NCBI GenBank assembly: GCA_028824125.1
Contig: JAPPES010000026.1
Location: 24,689 to 88,688 of the forward strand
DNA length: 64,000 nt
Origin: Candidatus Poribacteria bacterium
GTDB taxonomy: Bacteria > Poribacteria > WGA-4E > WGA-3G
Reading direction: 5' to 3'
Position 1 is the stretch's first letter. Every line of letters starts with the position of its first letter. Under the pieces are notes generated by a model. The model saw only the letters and a program-made list of their open reading frames with translations, was not told where the DNA came from and did no database searches. This document shows positions 16,257 to 24,243 of the stretch, piece after piece. The position numbers and the translations under genes were made by a program.

Positions 16257-17339
16257 ATGAAAAAGATTCTTGTTGCAATGAGCGGAGGCGTTGATAGTTC
16301 CGTCACTGCTGCCATGATGGTTGATGCAGGTTATGATGTTACCGGCATCACGATGCGCCTGGGTGCGCCCGATACAATTGAGGTTGAACCTGAACGTCCC
16401 AATTGCTGCTCTTTGGAGGGCATTGAAGACGCGCGCCGTGTTGCTACGCAGCTTGGGATCCCTTTCTACGGAGTGAATTACGAAGATATTTTTCAAGAAC
16501 AGATCATTGACTACTTCGTTTCGGAATATCTCATTGGTAGGACACCGAGTCCGTGCATGGTTTGTAACCGAGAACTCAAATTCGGTAAACTTCTTGACCT
16601 TGCAAAAACGTTGGAATGTGAGGCAATCGCAACCGGACACTATGCCCGGATTGAGCAAGATCCAGAGACCGGACGTCATCTGTTACGCAAAGCACTTGAT
16701 GTTAGCAAGGATCAGTCCTATTTCCTTGCTGCGTTGACACAGGAGCAATTACAATGTGCCATGATGCCCCTCGGTGAATACACGAAAGCTGAGGTGCGCG
16801 ACTTTGCACGAAAGTATCAGTTGCGAACAGCAGAAAAGATTGAAAGCCAAGAACTTTGCTTTGTGGCAGACACTAATTATAGACGTTTCCTCCAAGACAG
16901 AATTCCTGAAAAGATAGAAGGTGGCGATATTATTGACAAGGATGGCAAAGTTCTCGGCAAGCACCAGGGCGTACCGTTCTACACAGTAGGGCAACGGCGC
17001 GGCCTTGGCATTGCTGTTGGCAAGCCGCTCTATGTGACGCAGCTTAACGCAACTGAGAATACTGTCGTTGTTGGTGAACCGGATGATCTTCTTGAGGATA
17101 CCATGCACGTTGAACATATCAATCTCATTTCCATAGAGAAGATAAAAGAGCCGGTCCGCGCGCACGTCAAAATCCGTTCTCGTGATGAAGGTGGTCCAGC
17201 GACAATTACTCCCTTTAGTGATACAGAAGCAGTTGTTAAGTTTGATGCACCGCGTCGCGCAATTACCCCAGGTCAAGCCACCGTCTTTTATGACGGTGAA
17301 TACGTCCTCGGCGGCGGTTGGATCAAAGCCTCTCTGTAA
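16257..17339 (+). CDS. mnmA: tRNA-specific 2-thiouridylase MnmA
   Basis: Adds sulfur to uridine 34 of glutamate, lysine and glutamine tRNAs, using ATP to adenylate C2 and a persulfide as sulfur donor. 360 residues, the normal family length. The pyrophosphatase-type P-loop SGGVDSS is at 9-15. The catalytic cysteine pair is present: C100 in TPSPCMVCNRELKFG and C201 in ELCFVADTNYR. FYTVGQRRGLGI and the C-terminal beta-barrel end (TPGQATVFYDGEYVLGGGWI) are intact. The ATG at 16257 is preferred over the in-frame TTG at 16245. miaA follows after 17 bases, giving a tRNA anticodon-loop modification operon. Confidence 0.96.
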   Translation: MKKILVAMSGGVDSSVTAAMMVDAGYDVTGITMRLGAPDTIEVEPERPNCCSLEGIEDARRVATQLGIPFYGVNYEDIFQEQIIDYFVSEYLIGRTPSPCMVCNRELKFGKLLDLAKTLECEAIATGHYARIEQDPETGRHLLRKALDVSKDQSYFLAALTQEQLQCAMMPLGEYTKAEVRDFARKYQLRTAEKIESQELCFVADTNYRRFLQDRIPEKIEGGDIIDKDGKVLGKHQGVPFYTVGQRRGLGIAVGKPLYVTQLNATENTVVVGEPDDLLEDTMHVEHINLISIEKIKEPVRAHVKIRSRDEGGPATITPFSDTEAVVKFDAPRRAITPGQATVFYDGEYVLGGGWIKASL

Positions 17340-17356
17340 CGCAAAATCTTGTAACA

Positions 17357-18292
17357 ATGAAGCAAAGACTCCTCTGCCTACTCGGTCCCACAGCAGTTGG
17401 CAAAACTGAGATAGCGATTCAACTTGCACAACACCTCAATGCAGAAATTGTCTCCGTTGATTCCAGACAAATCTATCGGCAGATGGACATCGGCACTGCC
17501 AAACCTACCTCCGAAGAACAGCAAGCAGCACGTCACCACCTCATAGATTGCGTAGACATTTCACAATCCTTCTCTGTTGCTGACTATCAATCCCTTGCTG
17601 ACACGGCAATTATAGATATACAAAATAGAGGGAAACAGGTTTTACTTGTTGGCGGTGCTGGTCTCTATTTTCGATCGGTTGTTGATGGTTTGTTTGAAGG
17701 ACCTGCCGCAGACCCAACACTCCGAAAACAGCTTGAGCAAGAAGCATCAGTACACGGAGTTGATGTGCTTCACAACCGCCTTCGTGCCTGTGATCCAGAA
17801 TCCGCTCACAGAATCCACCCTAACAACTTAACTCGCGTTATTCGTGCGCTTGAAGTCTATGAACTCACGGGCATTCCCATGTCCGAACACCAGCAGCAGT
17901 GGCATCAGGAAAAACAACGTTATCCATTTACTGCTTTCTGCCTGACAATGCCACGCACACAACTTTACCATCGCATTGAACAACGCGTTGATGTAATGCT
18001 CGCAAATGGATTGATTGCAGAAGTTGAATCGTTGTTAGCAGCAGGATATTCACGTGATGCTTTTGCACTTCAAAGTTTTGGATATAAAGAGTTAATTGCA
18101 TATCTGGATGGGAAATGTACATATCTGGAAGCGGTTGAACAATTAAAGCAGAACACCCGGCGATTTGCGAAACGCCAGTTGACATGGTTTCGTAAAGATA
18201 CGCGTATTGAATGGATAGATCGGGAGGCAATACCGGATGTTGTTGGATATATTTTGGGGAATATCCGAAAAAATATCCACATTTCTTTGTAG
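17357..18292 (+). CDS. miaA: tRNA dimethylallyltransferase MiaA
   Basis: Transfers a dimethylallyl group to A37 in tRNAs that read codons starting with U. 311 residues. The P-loop GPTAVGKT is at 10-17, the DSRQIYRQMDIGTAKP substrate-binding stretch follows, then GGAGLYFRS, RVIRALEVYELTGIPMS and the C-terminal RFAKRQLTWFRKD. The ATG at 17357 is used because the P-loop then sits at the normal position. The longer frame from 17318 would overlap mnmA. It is probably translated from the mnmA transcript; no clear ribosome site is visible. Downstream, at about 18292-18312, lies a dispersed hairpin (GCGCGGTTTGAAACCGCG). Confidence 0.96.
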   Translation: MKQRLLCLLGPTAVGKTEIAIQLAQHLNAEIVSVDSRQIYRQMDIGTAKPTSEEQQAARHHLIDCVDISQSFSVADYQSLADTAIIDIQNRGKQVLLVGGAGLYFRSVVDGLFEGPAADPTLRKQLEQEASVHGVDVLHNRLRACDPESAHRIHPNNLTRVIRALEVYELTGIPMSEHQQQWHQEKQRYPFTAFCLTMPRTQLYHRIEQRVDVMLANGLIAEVESLLAAGYSRDAFALQSFGYKELIAYLDGKCTYLEAVEQLKQNTRRFAKRQLTWFRKDTRIEWIDREAIPDVVGYILGNIRKNIHISL

Positions 18293-18387
18293 GCGCGGTT
18301 TGAAACCGCGTCAAAACACGTTTCTTGATTTTATCAAGCAAAACTGATAAAATAATTCATTAATGCGTTAGCGAAAAGGAGAGAAAA

Positions 18388-20043
18388 ATGAGACGTTTTG
18401 GCACACAGGGACCTGTTAATCCTCAAGAGCATTACGTTGTTTCGCGTACTGAAGAAATTGCCGACTATATCAAACGTGTCGAACAGGGCAAATATGTTGT
18501 CCTTTTTGCACCACGCCAAACAGGCAAAACCACCTTCTTTCAAGCTGCCTTAGATGCACTCACTGTGGGTACTGTGACAAACACTGCTGGAACGCAATCC
18601 GAATCCGCTTCAAAGTTCAACTATTTCCCTATTCAACTGAATTTTGATGTGTATAAGAACACGTCTGTTACCGAATTTTACGATAATCTTTACCAAGATA
18701 TTTGTGAGGAAATTGAGAAACTGTTTCAGCGACGCGATGAGACACAGCCTGAGGCTTTAAGTCAATTATTGGCAAACACAAAACTAACGAACCACCATGC
18801 AATGAGAAGGTTTTTCAGACACCTCGAACGTTTACTCACGCACCAGAAATTCGTCATAATCATTGATGAATTTGATGGTATCCCGCAGGCTGCGCTGAGC
18901 GATTTCTTACATACACTCCGTCATATCTACATTTCTGGTAAACCGCGATGTCCACACAGTGTCGGCATTGTTGGAGTCAAGAGTATTGCGCAGCTCAACT
19001 ATGACCGCTCAATTTCTCCCTTCAATATCCAAGATGAGTTCCATCTACCCAACTTTACTCCCGAACAGGTGCAGGAACTACTTGGACAATATATGGATGA
19101 AGTCGGACAATCCTTCGCACTGGAAGTCATAACGTCTATTCATAAACAGACTGCCGGACAACCTGTGCTTGTCAACCGATTCGCGCAGATTCTCACCGAA
19201 GAATTGGACATTCCGAAAACTGAATCGATTACGCTTGCACACTTCTCAAAGGCACACGCCCAACTCCTTGAGGAAGATAACACAAACTTCACACATCTGC
19301 TGACTAATATTCGAAGAGATCCGCGTTTTGAAAAACTTCTAATGCGGATTATGGAACGTGAGGATGGTGTTGATTTCAATTTGCGAAGTGATGTTATCAG
19401 TGAACTTGCCACGTACGGTGTTATTGCCAGAGGGGTTGATGGTATGTGCGAGATAGTTAATCCAATTTATCTGTATTGCATTTTGCAAGCATTCAAAGCA
19501 GTCGTGAACGGTTTGGAAGATGAGTACCTATCCGAAGGCAATAGCGAAGGGTTTCTTGGTTACCTCACACCTGCAGGACATATTGATATGCAGCCACTGC
19601 TTGACAACTTTCGAGATTTTATAACGCGGGTGGGGTTTAGGATTTTACAAGTCCCTGATACACCACAAGAATCTGTTGGCAGACATCTCCTACTTGCATA
19701 TCTCGACCAATTTGTTAAAATTATTGGCGGTTTTATGCACATTGAAGTGCAAACAGGCAGAGGTAGGATGGACATTATTATCACCCATAACCAGCAAAAA
19801 TATATCGTAGAAACAAAGATTTGGAGAGGCGACAATCGTTATCAGGCAGGGAAAAAGCAACTTGCTGTCTATCTCAACACTGAGGGCGTAAAGACGGGGT
19901 ACTACATCGTTTTTGATCATCGGGAGAATCCTGAACCACGGGTTGAGACAGAGACGATTGCGGGTTTGACGATTCGGAGTTATGTTATTCCTGTGCTGCA
20001 GGAGCTGCCTTCAGGAAGTCCGATTGGAGATATTCGTCTATAA
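18388..20043 (+). CDS. AAA-like ATPase with C-terminal PD-(D/E)XK nuclease-like domain
   Basis: 551 residues. The N-terminal ATPase has Walker A APRQTGKTT (residues 41-49) and Walker B KFVIIIDEFDG (about 153-163), as in the archaeal-type AAA ATPase group often found in mobile or defence-associated proteins. The C-terminal part (about 460-485) reads GRMDIIITHNQQKYIVETKI, a D-x(n)-E-x-K nuclease-like signature, followed by a helix KKQLAVYL. This architecture is common in Bacteroidetes, Poribacteria and similar genomes with many paralogues. The biological role is unsettled. Strong AAAGGAGAG ribosome site. No partner gene adjacent. Confidence 0.8.
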   Translation: MRRFGTQGPVNPQEHYVVSRTEEIADYIKRVEQGKYVVLFAPRQTGKTTFFQAALDALTVGTVTNTAGTQSESASKFNYFPIQLNFDVYKNTSVTEFYDNLYQDICEEIEKLFQRRDETQPEALSQLLANTKLTNHHAMRRFFRHLERLLTHQKFVIIIDEFDGIPQAALSDFLHTLRHIYISGKPRCPHSVGIVGVKSIAQLNYDRSISPFNIQDEFHLPNFTPEQVQELLGQYMDEVGQSFALEVITSIHKQTAGQPVLVNRFAQILTEELDIPKTESITLAHFSKAHAQLLEEDNTNFTHLLTNIRRDPRFEKLLMRIMEREDGVDFNLRSDVISELATYGVIARGVDGMCEIVNPIYLYCILQAFKAVVNGLEDEYLSEGNSEGFLGYLTPAGHIDMQPLLDNFRDFITRVGFRILQVPDTPQESVGRHLLLAYLDQFVKIIGGFMHIEVQTGRGRMDIIITHNQQKYIVETKIWRGDNRYQAGKKQLAVYLNTEGVKTGYYIVFDHRENPEPRVETETIAGLTIRSYVIPVLQELPSGSPIGDIRL

Positions 20044-20150
20044 CAATGCTGCATAGGGTTATTTAGTTCTCCATATTTTCGGTTGTTTGTGCAATGTCCC
20101 TCTTCTGTAGGAACGAGCTCCAGCTCGCGACTTTTGGCTTGACAACATTT

Positions 20151-20294
20151 TATAGTAAAATCTAAAAATACCTTTACATTATTCTTAAGGTTAGCGGCGT
20201 TTGTAGTCGCGCAATTCATTGCGCCTCTTATATTCAGGGTGTGTTTGAAATCCACATAACAATAAAACGTAAAAATAATTATGGATTTCACTAT
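20151..20294. repeat. Small TIR-bounded element, copy 2
   Basis: The left end TATAGTAAAATCTAAAAATA and the reverse-complemented right end TATAGTGAAATCCATAATTA are imperfect inverted repeats with terminal TA. Its left half through the GTAGTCGCGCAATTCATTGC hairpin (20203-20225) is nearly the same as in the copy at 15150; the right half differs. Just outside, at 20107-20132, is the GTAGGAACGAGCTCCAGCTC hairpin. Confidence 0.7.
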
Positions 20295-20332
20295 AAAGTC
20301 CCTTGATAAGGGGCTTTAAGGGTTAAAAACAT

Positions 20333-20540
20333 CTATGGCGAATTATTGAAATAATTATACACCTGATTTGTAGGAGCGATCTCCGAATCGCGACCAAAGC
20401 CAATTGTAGTCGGGAATTCAAATCAACGGTATGAATGCCTTTTGGCATTCCCCGGAGTTCTCTCCCGCCAAATGCCAAAAGCGCATGCTGCGTTGATTCA
20501 CAAACCCACAATGTCTAATTAATTCTAAAATCTACCATAA
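20333..20540. repeat. TIR-bounded element with nested hairpin elements, copy 3
   Basis: The left end CTATGGCGAATTATTGAAAT and the reverse-complemented right end TTATGGTAGATTTTAGAATT mark a 208-base element. Inside are the hairpin GTAGGAGCGATCTCCGAATC (from 20371) and an insertion between about 20420 and 20498 bounded by AATCAACG and CGTTGATT. The insert contains GAATGCC-TTTT-GGCATTC and a second unit GCCAAATGCCAAAAGCGCAT. Confidence 0.65.
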
Positions 20541-20945
20541 ATGACTATTTTGGATAAAATATGTTCCATCTCTGCTCAATTTACGTCCGTCCTAAAAGGT
20601 TAAAAATAGGACATATCCACTCTATTAATTAAAATATCCAGGTAATATTCTAAAGTATTCTGTAATTTTTTGCGTAAAACCAACAATTTTGTTGTTTTTT
20701 TTTTGAAAATACCTTATAATATAGATAGTTACATACAGACTTTATTTATTATTTTTTAATATTATTTTATTGTGACGTATAGTAACCGATAGAGCGGACG
20801 CACTTTGCTCTTTTTCAGGCGTTATGGGTCTGTAGTGGCACAATTCATTGTGCATTTTTTAGTGATATATCTCAATTTTGCTGATTGTTTCGGACCTTTG
20901 CGTAAGTCTTGATTTAGTTAAAATCCTTCTAAGGGAGTATTGGAT
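20541..20945. other. AT-rich intergenic stretch with one more hairpin and a possible promoter
   Basis: About 400 bases with no gene. It is AT-rich from 20620 to 20770. A hairpin unit GTAGTGGCACAATTCATTGT at 20832-20853 is a variant of the GTAGTCGCGC family in which both arms changed together (GCGC/GCGC to GCAC/GTGC). Confidence 0.6.
20692..20720 (+). promoter_or_regulatory. Possible sigma-70-type promoter
   Basis: TTGTTT at 20692-20697, 17 bases, TATAAT at 20715-20720. The -10 is perfect, the -35 weak, and the surroundings are AT-rich, which raises the chance of coincidence. It would give a 220-base leader before the lipoprotein at 20946. Confidence 0.35.
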
Positions 20946-21308
20946 TTGTTGATTAACAGTAAAGTTTTTTTACTACTGATTTTGTGTTATATAACCTCAA
21001 GTTTAGGTTGTGGTCCACGCGAGCCTAATGCTGAAACGATTAAATATGATTTGGATAAGCACTTCATTTCTTTGGCTTTGTGGAATCATAAAACCTTAAG
21101 TGTAAAAATAATGAATAAGCAACAAAAACGAAATGGAGATGCCTTAGACTACCGTATTGAGGCGAATATGGTGGGTAATGCTAGTTCGACAAGTAATAGG
21201 CGTAGATCAGCCACAATTGAATTCGTAGTGACGTATAGAAAGACAAATGGTGCCTGGCAGTACGCTGGAGAAGAACAGATTAAAGTTATTAAACAAACCC
21301 TTGAATAG
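20946..21308 (+). CDS. Small lipoprotein, function unknown
   Basis: About 120 residues with a lipoprotein signal: hydrophobic VFLLLILCYITSS followed by LGC. Start is one of three in-frame TTG codons (20940, 20946, 20949). AAGGGAG ends at 20937, so 20946 or 20949 gives normal spacing, and 20940 is too close. The mature part is short, basic in the middle (NKQQKRNGD, NRRRS) and ends in beta-like strands (TIEFVVTYRKTNGAWQYAG). This resembles small NTF2-like or immunoglobulin-like stand-alone lipoproteins, but no family is recognised. Confidence 0.6.
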   Translation: MLINSKVFLLLILCYITSSLGCGPREPNAETIKYDLDKHFISLALWNHKTLSVKIMNKQQKRNGDALDYRIEANMVGNASSTSNRRRSATIEFVVTYRKTNGAWQYAGEEQIKVIKQTLE

Positions 21309-21691
21309 AGTCCCTAAGCATTTGATGAAGGATATATCTGTCTTAGAGAATATTGCTCAAACAATAGATACTAACTTGTGAAACTTAATCCATTACGGAC
21401 GTGAGTTCTCTATTGAAAGAATTGTGATCCATTATTGGTTAGACAAGATGTAGATTTTCGCTTGACTGTTTCTGCTAACTATTATGATCTTCGTTCCTGT
21501 AAAAGATGGGTGCAGTTGTTTTGGATGAAGTCAATGTCCACGGGAGTTAGACTTTTTATTACTATTTGTTATTTACCTGAACTACTTTGTTTTATGAATT
21601 GGCAACAGCGACTTTTGTTTGCGGCACGGTTGTTACTTACCCCTTCTGTAACACAAAATGACAGAGATTCTACCTAAAATGGAGATATTTT
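21309..21691. other. Intergenic stretch without a convincing gene
   Basis: A frame of 80 codons at 21435-21677 begins with a rare start, has no ribosome site and lacks coding-like residue use. I see no repeat or RNA structure that I can name here. Confidence 0.5.
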
Positions 21692-22228
21692 ATGAAAATG
21701 AACAAACATTTTTTTATTCTGACAACTCTGATGATGCTGCTGATCTGTGGCACACCGTTGGCTACTCATGCCCAGTTGTTTGACGGTAAGCGCGAAGGTT
21801 TAATTCTTGGAGGTGGTATCGGCTATGCAGCAGTTGCCAGCGGTGATTATGGATCAGCAACAGGTTTTACCACATTAGGCAAAATCGGTTATGGCACTTC
21901 AGATCAATTGATTATCTATGTGTCATCATCTATTATAAGTTTTTTTCCAAGTCTGGGATTCGCATACTATCCTAACTTAGATTCAGACTACTTTGTGCAA
22001 GGCGCGCTTGGCTACACAAGTGCGGATAATGATAGTATACTATCAATATCAGGTGGAATGGGTTACGAGTTACGTGATCACATGGCTCTTGAGTTTATGT
22101 TAGGATACAATAGGTTGTCCGATACCTATACGAGTTCATTTAATATTTTTACTGGTGCTACAACTACTGCTACATCTCATAGTAATTTTATTACTATAGC
22201 AGCAACTTTTAACTACTATTTCTATTAG
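21692..22228 (+). CDS. Outer-membrane beta-barrel-like protein
   Basis: 178 residues. Signal peptide about 1-27 (FFILTTLMMLLICGTPLATH, then AQ). The mature protein alternates glycine and aromatic strands (LILGGGIGYAAVASGDYG, FTTLGKIGYGTSDQLIIYV, FVQGALGYTSA, ISGGMGYELRDHMALEFMLG) and ends FNYYFY. The terminal aromatic residue is typical of the outer-membrane insertion signal of small 8-strand barrels (OmpA/OmpW-like size). It therefore probably folds in the outer membrane, which implies a diderm cell. No substrate or partner is evident. GGAGA lies 9-13 bases upstream of the ATG. Confidence 0.75.
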   Translation: MKMNKHFFILTTLMMLLICGTPLATHAQLFDGKREGLILGGGIGYAAVASGDYGSATGFTTLGKIGYGTSDQLIIYVSSSIISFFPSLGFAYYPNLDSDYFVQGALGYTSADNDSILSISGGMGYELRDHMALEFMLGYNRLSDTYTSSFNIFTGATTTATSHSNFITIAATFNYYFY

Positions 22229-22384
22229 CTTCAGGACTTACACAGGACTATTTAGTTTTAAGAATATCAGTTATTGAGTGTTGCTGGCACAATGCACATG
22301 TTCACAACGAGAATAAGACATTCAACCTGATTCACCCACAAGCTGGCACCAAACCAGCATAATCACAATTAAAGGAGGGTCAAA

Positions 22385-23131
22385 ATGACCACCAACAAGT
22401 TATACCGAGCAATACTGCTACTATGCGCAACAGTGGCAGTAATGAGTTTCTTATCTTGCGCAACTGACGAAGAAGACGACACCATACTGGAAGAAGTAGT
22501 GATACAACCGGAACCGAAAAAGCCATCTCCTCCACCGGGACCTGACTGGGCTGACAACATAATAACCATTAGAACAGGGAGGTATCAAACAGGACTGCAA
22601 CTACTACAAGCACTGGATAATAAGTGGAACTTCGCAGCAAGAAGAAGGATGAGATGGGATCTTGCAGACCCTGATTTCCCGATGTCAAAAAGTCCCGGAG
22701 GTGTGGTGGATGTCACAATCGTAACACTACTGGAAGCCGGTTTCAAGAAACCGGTGACAATACATCAAATAAGAGAACGATACCGAGAACTCGGATATCG
22801 ACCTCTGACATTAGAAGAAGCGGTGGAGCTCCGACTCCAATTCACCGATCAACCGGACTCCTCCGAAAAAAAGCCCACAGAACAAGAAAGACATTGGAGC
22901 TACTTCTTCGTGCTGATAAGTGAGGAAGATGCGGAGTTCCTCTTAGGAGACATACTCCTCTTATACAGATCAAGCTACAGAAGAGAGTTCGGCGAGGAAT
23001 TTGGCATAGCACCGACCTCTGCAGGCAGAAGAAAATTCAACCCCTTCTCCGTGCTTGAGCCCTCTCACTTTTCCCTAATCAGGGATATGAACGAGTTGCC
23101 CATCAGTTTCGCCTGCGTCAAGGTTAAATAA
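22385..23131 (+). CDS. Lipoprotein of unknown function with atypical codon use
   Basis: 248 residues. Lipoprotein signal ending at SFLSC (Cys25), followed by an acidic/proline linker (DEEDD, then EPKKPSPPPGPDW) that would hold the domain away from the membrane. The folded part (60-248) has no family I recognise. Landmarks are YQTGLQLLQALDNKWNFAAR, EAGFKKPVTIHQIRERYREL and SYFFVLISEEDAEFLLGDI. Codon use stands out: many AGA, AGG and ATA codons and few CGT, unlike neighbouring genes, which suggests transfer from elsewhere. AAAGGAGGG is a strong ribosome site. A bidirectional terminator follows. Confidence 0.65.
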   Translation: MTTNKLYRAILLLCATVAVMSFLSCATDEEDDTILEEVVIQPEPKKPSPPPGPDWADNIITIRTGRYQTGLQLLQALDNKWNFAARRRMRWDLADPDFPMSKSPGGVVDVTIVTLLEAGFKKPVTIHQIRERYRELGYRPLTLEEAVELRLQFTDQPDSSEKKPTEQERHWSYFFVLISEEDAEFLLGDILLLYRSSYRREFGEEFGIAPTSAGRRKFNPFSVLEPSHFSLIRDMNELPISFACVKVK

Positions 23132-23142
23132 CGACAACAAGC

Positions 23143-23173
23143 AATGCGCGACCACAATGGTCGCGCATTTTCT
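23143..23173. terminator. Bidirectional rho-independent terminator
   Basis: Perfect 11-base arms AATGCGCGACC and GGTCGCGCATT around ACAAT, with T-rich sequence after it on the plus strand. It sits between the convergent lipoprotein gene and the minus-strand reading frame ending at 23182. Confidence 0.75.
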
Positions 23174-23181
23174 ATACCCTA

Positions 23182-23406
23182 CTATCGATACCGACCGTCC
23201 GGAAGCAACTGCAAAAATTCCCCGAGCGCCCGACCGAAATACCCATTAAACCGAGCATCATAAGAATACACATACTCATCAAACGCCTCCTGCGGAGTCA
23301 AAAATCCGAAATGCTTCGCCTGAAACGCCGGATCATTCTCATCAGCAAACAACGAACCTAAAAGGCGATATCGTCGCAATCTCTCTCTATTATTCACCGA
23401 CTGCAA
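23182..23406 (-). pseudogene. C-terminal remnant of an unidentified minus-strand gene
   Basis: A 74-codon frame reads like real protein (RYRLLGSLFADENDPAFQAK, then HFGFLTPQEAFDEYVYSYDA, ending LLPDGRYR) and stops next to the shared terminator, as a genuine gene end would. It has only a TTG start with no ribosome site, and just upstream the sequence switches abruptly to a remnant on the other strand at about 23411. The simplest reading is that a rearrangement removed the front of this gene. It could instead be a small intact gene. Function unknown. Confidence 0.4.
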
Positions 23407-23410
23407 TAAT

Positions 23411-23542
23411 GACGTTCAAAATCGGATTGTAGTAGAAGTTGGCAACCGTTTAGCGCGCGTTGCAAAGCTGAGACAAGAAGCGGATTCTGTTGTGGAGCAG
23501 AGAAAAGAAAGAGTTGAGCAAATTCTGTTGGCAGAGGCATAG
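23411..23542 (+). pseudogene. C-terminal remnant of a type I restriction specificity subunit (HsdS-like)
   Basis: In one frame the sequence reads VQNRIVVEVGNRLARVAKLR, then QEADSVVEQRKERVEQILLA and EA before a TAG at 23540-23542. A coiled-coil of this kind (QxRIVxEVxxRLxxVxxLxxE...VxxxRxxxxxxIL) is the normal C-terminal helix of HsdS proteins. No start codon, target-recognition domain or partner genes (hsdM, hsdR) are present, so only a scrap remains. The call rests on pattern recognition of the helix. Confidence 0.5.
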
Positions 23543-23567
23543 GATAAATTGCGCAGATGCATGGTTT

Positions 23568-24131
23568 TCATAATATTTTATTGATATTTTTTCGAGATTG
23601 AAACACCCCCTCCCCAAAAAGATTCATCTGCCCACCTGTCCTACGCTCAATCACCTGTTCCTGCGTTATCTGCTTACCGTTTTCATCGATATGAACGACA
23701 GGAAAATCCTGAGTAGTAAGGGTAGTACTAATCAGTTTAGTTCGGTGGCAATGCTCAGGTTTTCCCTCGCTGCACATAAGCGCAACGCGCTGCTGTTGCG
23801 AAAAGGCAGCGTGAAGACGTTGAATACCGTGCTGATAGAATTCTGTCTCCTTAACTTTTTCGTAATCAACTATACCATTGACGTAGCACGTTTCATCCTC
23901 AGGTTTCCCACCGAGCAGATCCCCCATATACACATAACGAATACCGTGCTGTTCCAATTCATTTGCAAGCGGCTTTTTGGAAAACTCCGGCTTATAACCC
24001 GAATGCGGAATTGAGCGCACATCTATGAGATAAGCAATCTTATATTGCTGTAGCACTTCAATGAACTCTGCTATTGAGCGGCTGCCATAACCTATAGTAT
24101 AGATTGGAATAGTGTCTGTTGTTCTTTCCAT
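23568..24131 (-). CDS. DUF488 family protein
   Basis: 187 residues. Matches DUF488: the N-terminal IYTIGYGSRSIAEFIEVLQQ, LIDVRSIPHSGYKPEFSKKP, RYVYMGDLLGGKP, and near the C-terminus VALMCSEGKPEHCHRTKLIS with conserved Cys, Glu, His, Cys, His. The family is widespread and often found near restriction or stress genes; its biochemistry is unsettled. It lies beside an HsdS-like remnant, in line with a decayed defence locus. Start at ATG 24131. No strong ribosome site is visible. Confidence 0.85.
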   Translation of the reverse strand: MERTTDTIPIYTIGYGSRSIAEFIEVLQQYKIAYLIDVRSIPHSGYKPEFSKKPLANELEQHGIRYVYMGDLLGGKPEDETCYVNGIVDYEKVKETEFYQHGIQRLHAAFSQQQRVALMCSEGKPEHCHRTKLISTTLTTQDFPVVHIDENGKQITQEQVIERRTGGQMNLFGEGVFQSRKNINKIL

Positions 24132-24185
24132 GATAGGTAGATAATATCACATCCATCGTCAAAACACAAGAAGGGTTTTTGGCAC

Positions 24186-24214
24186 AAAAAGAAAGGCGCG
24201 CAGGAAAGCGCGCC
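24186..24214 (-). terminator. Rho-independent terminator for the sigma-factor fusion gene
   Basis: Read on the minus strand, arms GGCGCGC and GCGCGCC (24195-24201 and 24208-24214) are followed by TTTCTTTTT. It lies 30 bases past the stop of the gene at 24244. Confidence 0.75.
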
Positions 24215-24243
24215 TAAAGTAGATTCAGTTGAGTTCGTATAAA

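Noticed and set aside
21435..21677. 80-codon reading frame
   Set aside because: No ribosome site, rare start, mixed composition and no protein-like pattern.
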